Counted from the stretch's first letter, positions 1-10,773 are shown. The stretch: 64,000 bases of DNA from Tritrichomonas musculus (GCA_039105265.1 JAPFFF010000004.1:4836001-4900000); one strand, 5' to 3'. The notes: a model not told the origin generated them from the letters alone. Translations and numbers: made by a program.

Positions 1-643
1 ATATCGCTTTAAGATTGAATTCAATGTCTACAACTGAAACTAATTGCGAAAAAACAATATCATTACAAGATTTTTTAGCTAAAGATCGAGCTTAGAAATC
101 AAGACAAGATCTACAAAACGCTAGATTAATTCATTCCTGATTTTTATTTTTCATTCTTTTTTATGAAATATTCGTGACCAAATTACGATTAAATATTTAT
201 CAAAAAGTTTAATAGAAAATTTTAAATCAAAAGCTGAGTATTAAAAATTCTTGATTTCTGAAATCGATCTCGAATATCAGTGTATATTTATTTATCGACA
301 TCAGAAAGTAAATCAATAATCGATCTCGAAAATCCAAAAATAACAATCCTAGTTGCTTAACAACGTTTGCTCCGAGTTGGATGCAAGCTTACAGAAAAAT
401 TACGTATTATAATAAATATACTGAGATATTTATGTATTTAAAATCAATTTTTTAAACATTTTTTATTTTTGTATTTCTAGATAGCAAGATTTTTAAAAAG
501 AAAAAATATTGAGTAAAAATTTTAATCGTTTTTTTCTCAATTTTTTTTTTTTTATATTATTTCCACGAAAGCATATAAAAAACATCTTTATATTAATGTT
601 ATAATCAATTTTTTTAAAAAAATGTAAATAAAATTTTTGACAT
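1..643. other. Spacer with a decayed hAT-like MITE copy
   Basis: No supported gene. A 23-codon open frame starts at 24 and is too short to judge. From about 145 to 352 the sequence is a diverged copy of the distal half of the 478-bp MITE family found at 10288-10765 and 10924-11400: it shares the run around a poly-T ATGAAATATT block, the AAAGCTGAG block, the AAATCGATCTCGA block, and a decayed end reading TAACAATCCTA where intact copies have TAACAAGTCTA. The rest is AT-rich 5' flank of the first gene. Confidence 0.6.
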
Positions 644-2557
644 ATGTTTCGTAAACGAAAACCATTTAAAAATCAACTATCAGACGATTGTTCTCAAGGA
701 AAACTCAGTTTAGAACAGGCTATACTCAGTAAAGAACTTGCAGTAACATTGAGAAATGAAGCTACTGATTTTCTCAATTTTTTATTTTCACCAGAGAATT
801 ATCCAAAACTAATAGAATATGCTCTTTTTGATAAGAAAGCCGAATCTGATGAATTTAAGAACCTAACACGCAATCAAATTAATAAAAATGCAGCAGACAT
901 ATTAAGTTTTCCAAGTGCCAGGATTAAAGAAAGACTAGGAAATGATGAAAATCACTTGCTTTTACATAAATTAGAGGAATTTATACGAAATAAAGAACTT
1001 AATCAAAATCCATTATATGCAGGCCACTTCGAAAGAATCTATACAAACATATTACGTGAACCCGGATCTCATTTCGATACTTTTTTCAACGTTAACATTG
1101 TTGAAATATTATTGCCTCTTCTTGCAGATAATATTTTAATATTACCTTACAAAGAATTTCTCACAACGCTACTCGAAGACTTAATCGATCAAATAAACGA
1201 TGATGAACGTGTCGATAGTATTATAAAAATTATTCTCCAATATGCTTCTTTTTATTCATATGTTATGTTTTGTAAATTGGAAGATCCATTGAACACACTT
1301 GCTACTGAATATAGAAAACCAAGAAATTATTTTAAGAAATTTCGACCTTTAAACAAAGATAAAAAACATATCCCAATTCCTCAGTTTATCACATATGAAA
1401 AAGGCCTAGATGCAAAGCAACAATATAGAAAAGAGCAAGCTCTTAAAAAAGGAAGAAATTTTTTCATCGATAAATATAAAGACAATGAAAATTTTGATGA
1501 TTACGATTTCAGAGATGCAGAAATGAGTGCTTATTTATTTTTATCTATCATACAAACCGCTTTTGCGGTGAATAATTACCGATACTTACAAAATGATGAG
1601 TTCACTGATATGCTACTCTTTTGTGGCGTTTTTAGCTCCTCAGAATCTTTATCTTCAATGGTGGCGTTTAAAATTTTAGAGAACCTTTATTATGGAAACC
1701 TTGATGCAAGCTTTGATATTCAACCTTATCAGGATGAAAGCTTTATTAATTTAATTGATGAATATGCAGAATTTGTATCTTATAATCATGAAACATTGAA
1801 TTTATTGCATGTTAACGCTTTTCCTCTTTTTTGGAATCATCGCTATAAAGATAAACGCGATAATACATGTTTAATTGGAATTGATCCAGTTTTAGATATA
1901 AAGCATTCAACTGAATCTAAAAAAGAATTAACGCCTTTATTAATTTTAAGGTCATTTCTTTTTGTTGATCCTCCGATTAGCAGCAGATTAGGTTTTTCTT
2001 ATCTTAAAATATTTCATTTTTTAGATGATAAACGGAAAAAACTCACAGGAGAGAATATAAAAAAAATTCAGAATTACCCCAAATCGATTCAAGATAAAAT
2101 AAGAGAAATTGATATCATAGTTTATGAATTTATTCAACGAAAGTTTCTTTTCTATATAGGAGAAAATTTAAAATATAAACGTTTAAATTTTTATGAAGCA
2201 TTAAATGAAATTTTACCTTATTTTCCAAAGGATAGTGAAGCCTCACCCAACGATAGTCCTATTAGAGCATCATTAAATGGCACTGCTTTTGAACTTTGCC
2301 GAACTTTCCAGAACTCATCCTTTTTTATAATTAATAATGAACCATCAGAATTACTTATTGATATTAATAATGATAATTTTTGTAATAAGAATTCTAATGC
2401 TGTTATCGAAATTCTTCAATATGATTCTAGAGATATTGGTATTAACAAACAAAATAAAAACAATGATAAAATACCTACGGTTGACGATATAAGTGATGAT
2501 GAAGATATCAGTAAAGAAGATATCAGTGAAGAAGAAGAAATGGGCATATCACAGTAA
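644..2557 (+). CDS. SAPS-like (PP6 regulatory subunit type) protein, copy 1
   Basis: A 637-residue, mostly helical protein. The first 250 residues follow the layout of the SAPS (SIT4/PP6 phosphatase-associated protein) family: a leader with LEQAILSKELAVTLRNEA, then FLFSPENYPKLIEYALF (about residues 46-62), a stretch matching the 'cell ... EIL' segment (NKNAADILSF), and the hallmark NPLYAGHFERIYTNILRE near residues 121-138, where SAPS proteins have NPLLAGYFSKV. In yeast and animals this family binds Sit4/PP6-type catalytic subunits and directs them to substrates. The C-terminus is acidic (many Asp/Glu, SDDED and EEEE runs), as is common in PP6 regulators. It sits 350 bp upstream of a same-strand paralogue of equal layout, so a tandem duplication is inferred. 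Family assignment is by eye and divergent; an unrelated ARM-like helical protein is the alternative. Confidence 0.6.
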   Translation: MFRKRKPFKNQLSDDCSQGKLSLEQAILSKELAVTLRNEATDFLNFLFSPENYPKLIEYALFDKKAESDEFKNLTRNQINKNAADILSFPSARIKERLGNDENHLLLHKLEEFIRNKELNQNPLYAGHFERIYTNILREPGSHFDTFFNVNIVEILLPLLADNILILPYKEFLTTLLEDLIDQINDDERVDSIIKIILQYASFYSYVMFCKLEDPLNTLATEYRKPRNYFKKFRPLNKDKKHIPIPQFITYEKGLDAKQQYRKEQALKKGRNFFIDKYKDNENFDDYDFRDAEMSAYLFLSIIQTAFAVNNYRYLQNDEFTDMLLFCGVFSSSESLSSMVAFKILENLYYGNLDASFDIQPYQDESFINLIDEYAEFVSYNHETLNLLHVNAFPLFWNHRYKDKRDNTCLIGIDPVLDIKHSTESKKELTPLLILRSFLFVDPPISSRLGFSYLKIFHFLDDKRKKLTGENIKKIQNYPKSIQDKIREIDIIVYEFIQRKFLFYIGENLKYKRLNFYEALNEILPYFPKDSEASPNDSPIRASLNGTAFELCRTFQNSSFFIINNEPSELLIDINNDNFCNKNSNAVIEILQYDSRDIGINKQNKNNDKIPTVDDISDDEDISKEDISEEEEMGISQ

Positions 2558-2907
2558 AGTTAAAATATAAAACATATTACTTTTTAATCAATGCTATCTT
2601 TATTTTTTTTAAAAATTTGTAAACTAAAATTAATATTTTCTATCTTTGTATTTTAGAAAAGAGAATATATTAAAAGAAGTTAAAATTAATCAGACTTGTA
2701 ATAGGATAGATAATGAAGATACAACATTTATGTAAATTTAATATAGGTTCAAATGAAAATTAATTCATATTAAAAACTTTTTTTTTATGTGAATTCTTGT
2801 TAATTAAAGTATATGAAACTATTTAACGAATGCATAATTTTTTTGTAAAAACTACTGAGTGACTAAGGAAAATTTTATACGACATTCTTTTTAAGTCAGA
2901 AAAATTC
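2558..2907. other. AT-rich spacer between SAPS-like paralogues
   Basis: About 350 bp with no open frame of note, no repeat and no RNA gene seen. It should hold the 3' end of the first paralogue and the promoter of the second; no clear initiator motif was recognised. Confidence 0.5.
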
Positions 2908-4710
2908 ATGTTCAAATCTAAGAGAGTTTTTTCTAATGAACTTACAAGACAAATTTCTGATAACAGCCTAACTATTGAGCAAGTTTTACTTCATAAAGAA
3001 CTCTCAGTATCGCTAAGAAATGAAGCCGACCCTTTAATTAATTTTTTATTTTCCCAAGAAAATTATCAAAAATTAATAGATTACGCTCTTTTTGATAAGA
3101 AAACTGAATCGCTCGAGTTTCAGCATTTACAAATTAATCAAATTAATAAAAATGCTGCAAGTGTATTAAGTTATGCTACTTCAGAAGTTAAAAAACAAAT
3201 ATCACAAATAAAAAATGGCGATGAACCTTTTCTCTTACAAAAATTAAAAGAATTTATAGAGAACGAAACGATTAGCCACAATCCGTTATATGCTGGCCAC
3301 TTTCAAAGGATCTATGCAAATATACTACGTGATCCAAAATCAGATTTTGAAGACTTTTTTAAAGATGATTTTGTTGAACAATTGATTCCATTCCTATCGA
3401 AAAATATATTAATTTTATCTTACAAGGAATTACTCGAAATGCTACTTGAAGATATAATAGATAAAATGAGAGAAGAGACTATACACAAAATTTTAAATAT
3501 AATTCTACAGCATGCTACATTTTATTCGTATGTTACATATTGCCAGTCTTCATCTAATAATATTTCATTAATCGATAAATACAGGCAATCTCTACAATAT
3601 TTTCAAAAAGAAAAACAACCGATAAACAAAAATGGTAATCCTACACCGACTCCTATCATCTCAGATTCAAATCTACAAAAAGAAAAAACTCAACCCCCGG
3701 AAAGAATAAAAAACTTCTTCCCAAAAGAATATCAATCTAAAAACCCAAATGAATTTGATTTTGAAGAAGCTCAAAGGCGTGCATATTTATATTTATCAAT
3801 AATATACCAATCATTTTTAAATAATGGTGATACTGAAAGCTTAAAAAATACAGAATTTGCTGAAATGCTTTTAGTTTGCGGCGTTTTTAGCCATGAAGAT
3901 TCTTTATCATCTATGGAAGCGTTTAAAATCCTCGTGAGTCTTCGTGATGGTTTTTACGATGAAGATCCATATGAAGATGAAGACTTCAAAAAATTGATTG
4001 ATGAGTATGCAGAATACATTTCTTACAGCAGTGATTATTTAACAAATCAGGCAGTGAGCGCTTTTCCACTTTTTTGGAATCATTTATATAATAATTCGAC
4101 TGACGATGAGCCATTCTTTGTAAATATTGATCCAGTTCTAAATATGGAAAAATACCACATCTTTCCAGATGGATTAACTCCTTTTCTTATTTTAAGGCCT
4201 TTTCTTTTATCAGAACCTCCAATAAGCGACCGTTTAAATTATTCCTATGCCAAAATTTTTGAAAAATTAGCAAATGATTTTAATAAACTCGTTGCGAAAA
4301 ATGACAAAGACATCCAATCTTATGATCCAGAAACACAAGAACAAATCCGAACTATACATTTCATTATTATTGAATTTCTTTTGAGGAAGTTTCCATATAA
4401 TAATGATTATTTGAATTTCTTTAATGCATTATATTGTTTGATTCCTGATTTTCCTAAAAATGAATATGATACAAAAAATGCTCCAGATCCAGTTAGAACT
4501 CCATTAAATGGCGCTGCTTTTAATATTTGTAATTTAATTCTTACAAATAATTTCTTCATCATTAACAATAAAGCTTCCTTATTACTTCAGGATATAGAAA
4601 ATGAAATTGAAAATAATGTTTTGTTCGATCTCCTTGATTATGAAAAGCGTATTCCAATCCAAAAATTAGATGGAATTGAAGAAGAAGAAGAAGAATTAGA
4701 AGATGAATAG
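2908..4710 (+). CDS. SAPS-like (PP6 regulatory subunit type) protein, copy 2
   Basis: A 600-residue paralogue of the preceding gene, collinear from the first residues (MFKSKRVFSNEL against MFRKRKPFKNQL) to the acidic tail. Shared blocks include FLFSQENYQKLIDYALFDKK, NPLYAGHFQRIYANILRD (about residues 124-141), FSHEDSLSSMEAFKIL, SAFPLFWNHLY and LNGAAFNIC near the end. The NPLYAGHF block is the SAPS-family signature, so the likely role is a regulatory or scaffold subunit of a PP6/Sit4-type phosphatase in the cytoplasm. Divergence between the two copies is substantial, so the duplication is not recent. The central region (about residues 230-280, rich in Pro, Gln and Lys) is the least conserved and probably a disordered linker. 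The protein ends in a run of Glu. Confidence 0.6.
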   Translation: MFKSKRVFSNELTRQISDNSLTIEQVLLHKELSVSLRNEADPLINFLFSQENYQKLIDYALFDKKTESLEFQHLQINQINKNAASVLSYATSEVKKQISQIKNGDEPFLLQKLKEFIENETISHNPLYAGHFQRIYANILRDPKSDFEDFFKDDFVEQLIPFLSKNILILSYKELLEMLLEDIIDKMREETIHKILNIILQHATFYSYVTYCQSSSNNISLIDKYRQSLQYFQKEKQPINKNGNPTPTPIISDSNLQKEKTQPPERIKNFFPKEYQSKNPNEFDFEEAQRRAYLYLSIIYQSFLNNGDTESLKNTEFAEMLLVCGVFSHEDSLSSMEAFKILVSLRDGFYDEDPYEDEDFKKLIDEYAEYISYSSDYLTNQAVSAFPLFWNHLYNNSTDDEPFFVNIDPVLNMEKYHIFPDGLTPFLILRPFLLSEPPISDRLNYSYAKIFEKLANDFNKLVAKNDKDIQSYDPETQEQIRTIHFIIIEFLLRKFPYNNDYLNFFNALYCLIPDFPKNEYDTKNAPDPVRTPLNGAAFNICNLILTNNFFIINNKASLLLQDIENEIENNVLFDLLDYEKRIPIQKLDGIEEEEEELEDE

Positions 4711-5121
4711 ATCAATCATTTAGGGCCATTTTATGCATTTTACAAAAAGCATGTATGTGTTTTATTTATATTTAAACTTTTTTCTTTTCTGTATATTTTT
4801 TGAGGATTCATCATAGATTTTTTTTGTTCTAAACAATATATTGACATAATTTGCATCTATGATATTTTTGAATTGATTATGTTCAAATCTATATAATCTT
4901 TATTAAAAATCAATTCAATTCAGTTCAATCTACCATTCTTTTTATACTTCAATGAAAAACTCATGATAATACCACTTATTTCTACGATTACCATTTGATC
5001 TTGAAACACTTGTACTTCAATAATTTTGTAATTGTATAAGATTTCACAAAATTTTAGGTAATTTGAACATATAAATGGCCGATATAATTTTCACGAAGAG
5101 GGCATGAATTCATAATTATCG
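4711..5121. other. AT-rich spacer
   Basis: About 410 bp without gene or repeat. It contains the 5' flank of the phosphatase gene; nothing specific is recognised. Confidence 0.5.
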
Positions 5122-7767
5122 ATGTTTAATATTCCATCTCCACCAAAATCAACTTCTATTGTTATATCTCATATTTCAAAATCTTATACTGAGAATGATT
5201 TAATAACGCTTTTTTCTGATTTACCACCAAATAAAGTTTTTAAAGAACAAAATTCAAACAAAATCAATGTTAAACAAGTTATATTTCATCATTTTGGCCC
5301 AAATATTTTTCTTAACAAAGCCACTATTGTATTCGATGACGAAGAAAGTGCTAAAAGAGTGGCTTTTGCTTTTATTGGTAAAATGATTGGCAACAAAAAA
5401 ATGACGATCCAATATTCTTATAAACCATATCCTCCATTTGATCAGTTAATAACATTTATGAAACCTTTGGATGATGTTGGAATTCCTAATGAATTTAATC
5501 AAGATAACGTTTATCAACGCGAATGGATGGAATTAACAAAGATTCCATCAAATATACCTCAAGATACTGCAATTATTTGCTTACGATTCAATCTAATTGA
5601 TAAAATTATATACAAAGATATTCATCCATCATGGGACACAAATTTTCAAATAATTTCATATTTGAATTTGAAAGGGAATGATATCGAATCAATTGAAGAT
5701 AATATCTCTTTCCCGAATATCACATTTTGTGATCTATCTTACAATAAATTGACTAAATCTCCTAAATTTTCAACATTCTGCCCAAAAATCGAAATTATAT
5801 TTCTGAATAATAATCAGATTACAGATTTAGACAGCTCAATATTTTCGACATCATTGAAATCTTTGAATATTCAATACAATCATATTAAGCATATTCCAAA
5901 GCTTCCATGCTCGGCTAATTCTTTTGTATTTGATCATAATGATATCGAAACAATCGATGACTTTTCAGTTGAAAGCATTAATTCAGTTACAATTACTCAC
6001 AACAAAATATCTGAAATACCTAAATTTGATTCTTCTCTTCTTCTCAACTATTCATATAATTCAATTATACAATTAAATATTAACACATTTCCACAGTTAT
6101 TAACAACTCTAGTTCTTCGTTCAAATCAAATTTCTGAGATACCTCAATCTCTCTTCACCAATTTCCCAGAGCTCACTAAAGTTGACTTCTCTAAGAATTT
6201 TATCAAAGAAATTCCTGAAACGTTTTCAATTTCCAAATTGACTTCTTTTAATATCTCGTTCAATCCAAAATTGAAAATATTACCTAAAATACCGCAGTGC
6301 CTTGCAGATTTACGCGTTTCTTTTTGTGAATTAACTGACTTAGAATCATTTATTCCTAACGAAAATAACTTAGTTATATTATATGCCAACGGGAATAAAA
6401 TTCGCAAAATACCGGATTATTTAAATAAATTAGAAGTATTTTTTGCAGCAGATAACTTAATAACCGATTTTCCTCTTCTATACCATATTCAAAAGGATTA
6501 TACTCGCAGTGATAGCGCTATATTAGATTTATCACACAACTATATTAAAGAAATAACATTGAAATCCTTTGGTGAAAATGTGAAAATTCCTACATTTAAT
6601 CTAATTGATTTATCATACAATGATCTGAAACAAGTTCCATTTGCAAAATTATTTACCCGCAAAAGTCAAATAAAGTTATCAGGTAATAATAACCTCGGCA
6701 GTTCAACGACATCGAACATTTTAGATTCCAAGATAATTTCCAATATCGATAGCATTGACATATCACACACATTACTGGCAGTTGATGGAAATTATAGTGA
6801 CATGCTACGCGAAGTAATCACAGATAATCCAATCAAGCTCAGCGATGAAAAAATACGTGATTCAATATCTCCTCTAACACAAAATCTTGCCTTTAAATAC
6901 AACTCTGATATAAAAGGAGAAGATAAACCACATAGAAATGACGTTGGTTACTCTGAAATGATTGGTGACAGAAACGATATGGAAGATGCGCTTATCATAC
7001 AGCAAGATATTTTCCAAAGCGAAGTCGACATGTTTGCACTTTTTGATGGACATAATGGCTTTTCTTCGTCACGCCTTGCCGCATCAGGCTTTCCATCAGC
7101 TCTTGGAGAAATCAAAGATATCTTCATTAAGTCACCATTTGAAGCAATCAACAGCATCATTGCAAACCTGAACAAAGTCTTAAACGAGTCTAATGATATG
7201 TCAGGAACAACTCTTGACATCGTCATTGTTGATAAACAAAATAAGATCAAAGATGATAAATATGATAACGAAAAGAATTCAAAAGAAACTGAAAATTCTG
7301 GACGAATATTGATCACCCATATAGGAGATAGTCGCGTATTAGTTATTAATGAGGAATTCAATGTCAGGTTTGTCACGGAGGACATGAGATGCGATTCATC
7401 TCGCACGGAATTGGAAAGATTAAGAGCTGCGAAAGTCCCCTGCAGAAGGATGAAAGCTGGTGGAAGACTTGGAGTTTCAGCAAGTGTCGGAGACATTCTT
7501 TATCCAGGGGTTCGTCACACGCCCATCAATTACGAGATAAAAATCGAGGAAACAGACAGATGGATTGTGATTGCATGCGATGGAGTATTTGAAGAGATGG
7601 AGAACCAGGATGTGGCTGATATATTAAGGTTTGCTATGGAGACTAATTTGGATGAGAAAGGTTCTTCAGTGGCTAAAAGAGCAGCCACACTTATTAGAGA
7701 CTTTGCTTTTGAGTGTGGAAGTACCGATAATATTTCTGTAATAGTTGTTGATTTAAAACCATTTTAA
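5122..7767 (+). CDS. RRM-like / leucine-rich repeat / PP2C phosphatase fusion
   Basis: An 881-residue protein in three parts. Residues about 8-100 read like an RRM or other ferredoxin-like fold: an opening strand TSIVISHIS, helix YTENDLITLFSDL, a later strand NKATIVFDDEESAKRVAFAF and a closing strand MTIQYSY. Residues about 140-560 are leucine-rich repeats of the LxxLxLxxNxIxxIP type. Residues about 605-880 are a PP2C (PPM) serine/threonine phosphatase with its metal-binding residues in place: RNDMEDA, LFDGHNG, GTTLDIV, HIGDSRVLV, SVGD, IACDGVFEEM and GSTDNISVIVVD. The order domain-LRR-PP2C recalls PHLPP phosphatases and the LRR/PP2C part of fungal adenylate cyclase, but with an RRM-like N-terminus. 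Activity is likely because no metal ligand is missing. The start is the first ATG of the frame. The N-terminal fold could also be a Ras-association domain. Confidence 0.88.
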   Translation: MFNIPSPPKSTSIVISHISKSYTENDLITLFSDLPPNKVFKEQNSNKINVKQVIFHHFGPNIFLNKATIVFDDEESAKRVAFAFIGKMIGNKKMTIQYSYKPYPPFDQLITFMKPLDDVGIPNEFNQDNVYQREWMELTKIPSNIPQDTAIICLRFNLIDKIIYKDIHPSWDTNFQIISYLNLKGNDIESIEDNISFPNITFCDLSYNKLTKSPKFSTFCPKIEIIFLNNNQITDLDSSIFSTSLKSLNIQYNHIKHIPKLPCSANSFVFDHNDIETIDDFSVESINSVTITHNKISEIPKFDSSLLLNYSYNSIIQLNINTFPQLLTTLVLRSNQISEIPQSLFTNFPELTKVDFSKNFIKEIPETFSISKLTSFNISFNPKLKILPKIPQCLADLRVSFCELTDLESFIPNENNLVILYANGNKIRKIPDYLNKLEVFFAADNLITDFPLLYHIQKDYTRSDSAILDLSHNYIKEITLKSFGENVKIPTFNLIDLSYNDLKQVPFAKLFTRKSQIKLSGNNNLGSSTTSNILDSKIISNIDSIDISHTLLAVDGNYSDMLREVITDNPIKLSDEKIRDSISPLTQNLAFKYNSDIKGEDKPHRNDVGYSEMIGDRNDMEDALIIQQDIFQSEVDMFALFDGHNGFSSSRLAASGFPSALGEIKDIFIKSPFEAINSIIANLNKVLNESNDMSGTTLDIVIVDKQNKIKDDKYDNEKNSKETENSGRILITHIGDSRVLVINEEFNVRFVTEDMRCDSSRTELERLRAAKVPCRRMKAGGRLGVSASVGDILYPGVRHTPINYEIKIEETDRWIVIACDGVFEEMENQDVADILRFAMETNLDEKGSSVAKRAATLIRDFAFECGSTDNISVIVVDLKPF

Positions 7768-8332
7768 CACTATTTTTTAATATACTTTAAACGCCTTAAA
7801 AAAATGTAATATAATTATAATATAAAACATCATATTTTAAATGTAAATTTAAAGTATTTTTTATCTTTTTTAAAACCGAGATAAATAGGTAAAATATACA
7901 TTATAAAATTGAGTTACCCATCGAACGTAATTGGAATTTTATAAAATTCAATGAAAAGACGTATTAAAATGTAAAAATTGCCGAAATGAAATGTAATTAC
8001 ATAATCTAGATAAAAATAAAAAAAGCAATGAGGTTTAGTTTCGAACTCAATACTTTAACTTCAATTTAATTTTACCTCTAAGCTAGAGCTCTCAAATTTG
8101 AAAGGATAAAATATTTATATTTAAAGATCAATATTTTTATATTTCAAATACAACTTTTTATTAACTTTTTCTAAAAAAGTCGTATTCTAATTATTTTCAC
8201 GTAGATATAATCGTAAAACGTAATTAATTTTTTTCCCTGGTCTATTTTAATGAAAAAGTTTAAACAGAAAGTTATTTTTAAAACCTCCGATGCAGACTTG
8301 TTATTTTGAGAATCGATAAGAGGTATTCCAAC
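7768..8332. other. Spacer with a lone hAT-MITE terminus and a tRNA-like relic
   Basis: No gene. At 8293-8316 lies AGACTTGTTATTTTGAGAAT plus the next bases, identical to the left end of the MITEs at 10288 and 10924, but no body follows, so it is a solo relic. On the minus strand near 8035-8095 are A-box-like (TAGCTTAGAGGTAA) and B-box-like (GAGTTCGAAAC) blocks with tRNA spacing, but acceptor and T stems do not pair. Confidence 0.5.
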
Positions 8333-8741
8333 GGGGAATCGTATTTTTCTACGCCACTTTTTGAAAACTTTTAAACTTTTTGAATACTTTTTTATACATT
8401 TTTTATTCATTTTTTGCTAAATAATGCATAAATATTTAGTTCAAATGGCTTCCCGATACATCTAGCAATTCAAGGAGCCTGATTCGGCTTCGCGCAGCCC
8501 TGTGGTGATCACAGGTGCGTATATTCCTGAAAAATTATGTAAAAATAAAAAAAAATTATATCAAAAAAAGCAAAGAGTTATAATTGTAAGAGAAAATTTA
8601 AATTTACGATTTTTTTGGTTAATTTTCTTAACAGAGTAAGTTAAATTTCACCTTAAGATGGTGTTTTTTTTACTTTCCATGAATACCTATTCATGGATAG
8701 AAAAACCATTCAAAAAGTGGCGTAGAAAAAAACGATTGTCC
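8333..8741. mobile_element. MULE-like MITE, copy 1 (409 bp)
   Basis: A short non-autonomous element with inverted ends of about 31 bp: the left end opens GGGGAATCGT and runs through CTACGCCACTTTTTGA, and the right end is its near-exact reverse complement (TCAAAAAGTGGCGTAG ... CGATTGTCC). A second copy at 60936-61343 is almost identical over its full length (409 against 408 bp). The interior has a hairpin around CCATGAAT...ATTCATGG and a GC-richer island (GATTCGGCTTCGCGCAGCC). This copy shows no clear target duplication; copy 2 has a 9-bp one, which suggests the Mutator (MULE) superfamily. No transposase is encoded. Confidence 0.85.
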
Positions 8742-10279
8742 TAAAATATCACGAAAATCGAGGTTAACGAATTTCGATGAAAATTTGTACAATCATTCTT
8801 TAATAAGGATATATAAACATATTTCGCTTATATTTCACGATCTCAAGAACTTCCCCAAATAAATCATTTTCTTGTAACATTATAAAAATAAACGTACTTT
8901 TTTCTATATAAATTACTCTTTTATAAAATTACCCTTGTGCGAAATTGTGTGGGAGAAGGGTATTTTGTAATTTATAGTAATGCGCCTACGACTAACGCTA
9001 TAATTTAAAAAATAATTACAAAAATGGAGTTTATTTCATAAAAGTTTGAAAAAGTTATCAGTTTTTTATATTATTTTGATCTAACCCTTAGGCGGTTTTG
9101 TAAACTACGGCGGTATCACCTATTTTTAAATAGTTTATGCCGAATTTTCGAATTACAGCACATAGAGTTGAAATCACGGCATATAAAAAACGGTAACTTT
9201 TTCAAATAATAAATGGTTATGTCAAAACTTTTTGAATAATTGCGTTGAATACTTTATATTATATATAAACAATTCATTTTAATAAACTAAACCAATTTAT
9301 TACAGAAATTAATCTCACTTGCATATGGTTGTCCTTGCAGTTATATAAGTTGATTTAATCTAATCTTTACTTTTTTTACATCACATTTTTATTAACGTAA
9401 CATTTTAACGTAACTTTTATATAAAATCAAAAATTTTGATGTAAATCAGAAATTTATGTTTAAAACAATATTTTTATTCATAATCTAAAGATAAAAACTA
9501 TTTTTCATTAACTCTTGCTAATTTTGATCAAAAAACCATGTTATCGCAGATGATTCTATCTGATAGATATAATTAGAAGCAAAATATCATAGAAAAAAAG
9601 GTTTTGTACGTCGATACTATTATAAAATAATTCAAATGCATCGAATAAATAAATCAAAACGATTTAGCCAATCATAATAAGTCGAAATAAAATCAGAATT
9701 TTATAATAAATATAAAGTGCCATTTTACACCATCAAAAGAATGATCAAAGAAATATCAAAGTTTTAATGATTTATTAGCAATAATAACTGAATAAAAATT
9801 ATTTCTGCTTTATATTCATGCTTTTTATATTTTAATTGACTAAATTTTTGAAGATAAAGATATTTTTCAAATAAAAAAATTAACGGAAAATTACATATGT
9901 ATTTACATATGTAATTTCTATCGTCCTGTGTAATTACATTGTATATACAAAAAGTAAAGATTAATTTAATCCAACATCAGCATAACATTATTTACTCAAA
10001 TCATCTTCGACTGCTCAAAACAATTATCCAATTTCAATCTCATAACTTTTTTAGAAGACTGAAGAGTCTCCTCCATTTATTATCAAACGTATAATAAAAA
10101 TTACTAATAAGCAATTATATTAATTGAATTTAAAAGATTTTGAAAAAATAATATAATTATATTTCTTCTCAAAATCGACCAAATAAAATACTGCAATTGT
10201 ATAGAGGGGTTTCGGCAAAATTACGGATTTGACAACGGCACTCTCCAACTACGGCCTACTGCCTTAAGGTTTAATTTTA
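8742..10279. other. Long AT-rich spacer, no gene
   Basis: About 1.5 kb with no supported coding region. Faint GC-richer islands occur near 8940-9000, 9080-9120 and 10200-10275. They may be ends of an old element (AACCCTTAGGCGG near 9084 and an inverted CTGCCTTAAGGTT near 10259), but no target duplication is visible and I do not call it. Confidence 0.5.
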
Positions 10280-10773
10280 ATCTTAAGTAGACTTGTTATT
10301 CTCCGATTCTCGAGATCGATAATTGATTGACTTTTTGATATCGATACATAAATATACACAGATTCTCGGGATCGATTTCAGAGATCGAGAATTTTTTTTC
10401 TCAGCTTTTGATATCAGAATTTTCAATTAAACTTTTTGATAAAAATATGATCGTATTCTAATCTCAAATATTTCATAAAAAAGAATGTATTTTTTGATTT
10501 TAATCTTAAAATAAACATTAATACATTATATTATATATTTTTAAATATTATAAAATCACAAATACCAATTATAAAAGAAGATAAATCTGTTTAAGATCTC
10601 GAGATCTCGGTAATTGATATCAAGTTTACAATTATTTTCATATCACATTTCATACCTGATATCTTGATAATCGATAATCTCGATATCAGATTTTAAAACT
10701 GATAATCGAGTATCAGATGAAAAAAAGTGACGTTTTTGATATCGATTCTCAAAATAACAAGTCTGATCTTAAG
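10280..10773 (-). mobile_element. hAT-like MITE, copy A, with 8-bp target duplication
   Basis: A 478-bp element from 10288 to 10765, flanked by the perfect 8-bp direct repeat ATCTTAAG (10280-10287 and 10766-10773). Both ends carry YAGACTTGTTATT as inverted repeats, followed by imperfect inverted ends rich in GATATC/GATC blocks. It is the reverse orientation of copy B at 10924-11400. No open frame of transposase type is present. An 8-bp duplication and ends starting TAG/CAG suggest a hAT-type transposase mobilised it. Confidence 0.88.

Noticed and set aside
6948-7496. 182-codon minus-strand frame inside the phosphatase gene
   Set aside because: Shadow of the PP2C coding sequence, which has a full set of conserved motifs on the other strand.
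8035-8095. tRNA-like sequence on the minus strand (A-box and B-box-like blocks)
   Set aside because: Box spacing is right, but the acceptor and T stems do not pair and the B box departs from GGTTCGANTCC. At most a decayed tRNA or chance match.
9082-10273. Possible 1.2-kb element with AACCCTTAGGCGG / CTGCCTTAAGGTT inverted ends
   Set aside because: Matches are short and imperfect, and no flanking duplication is seen.
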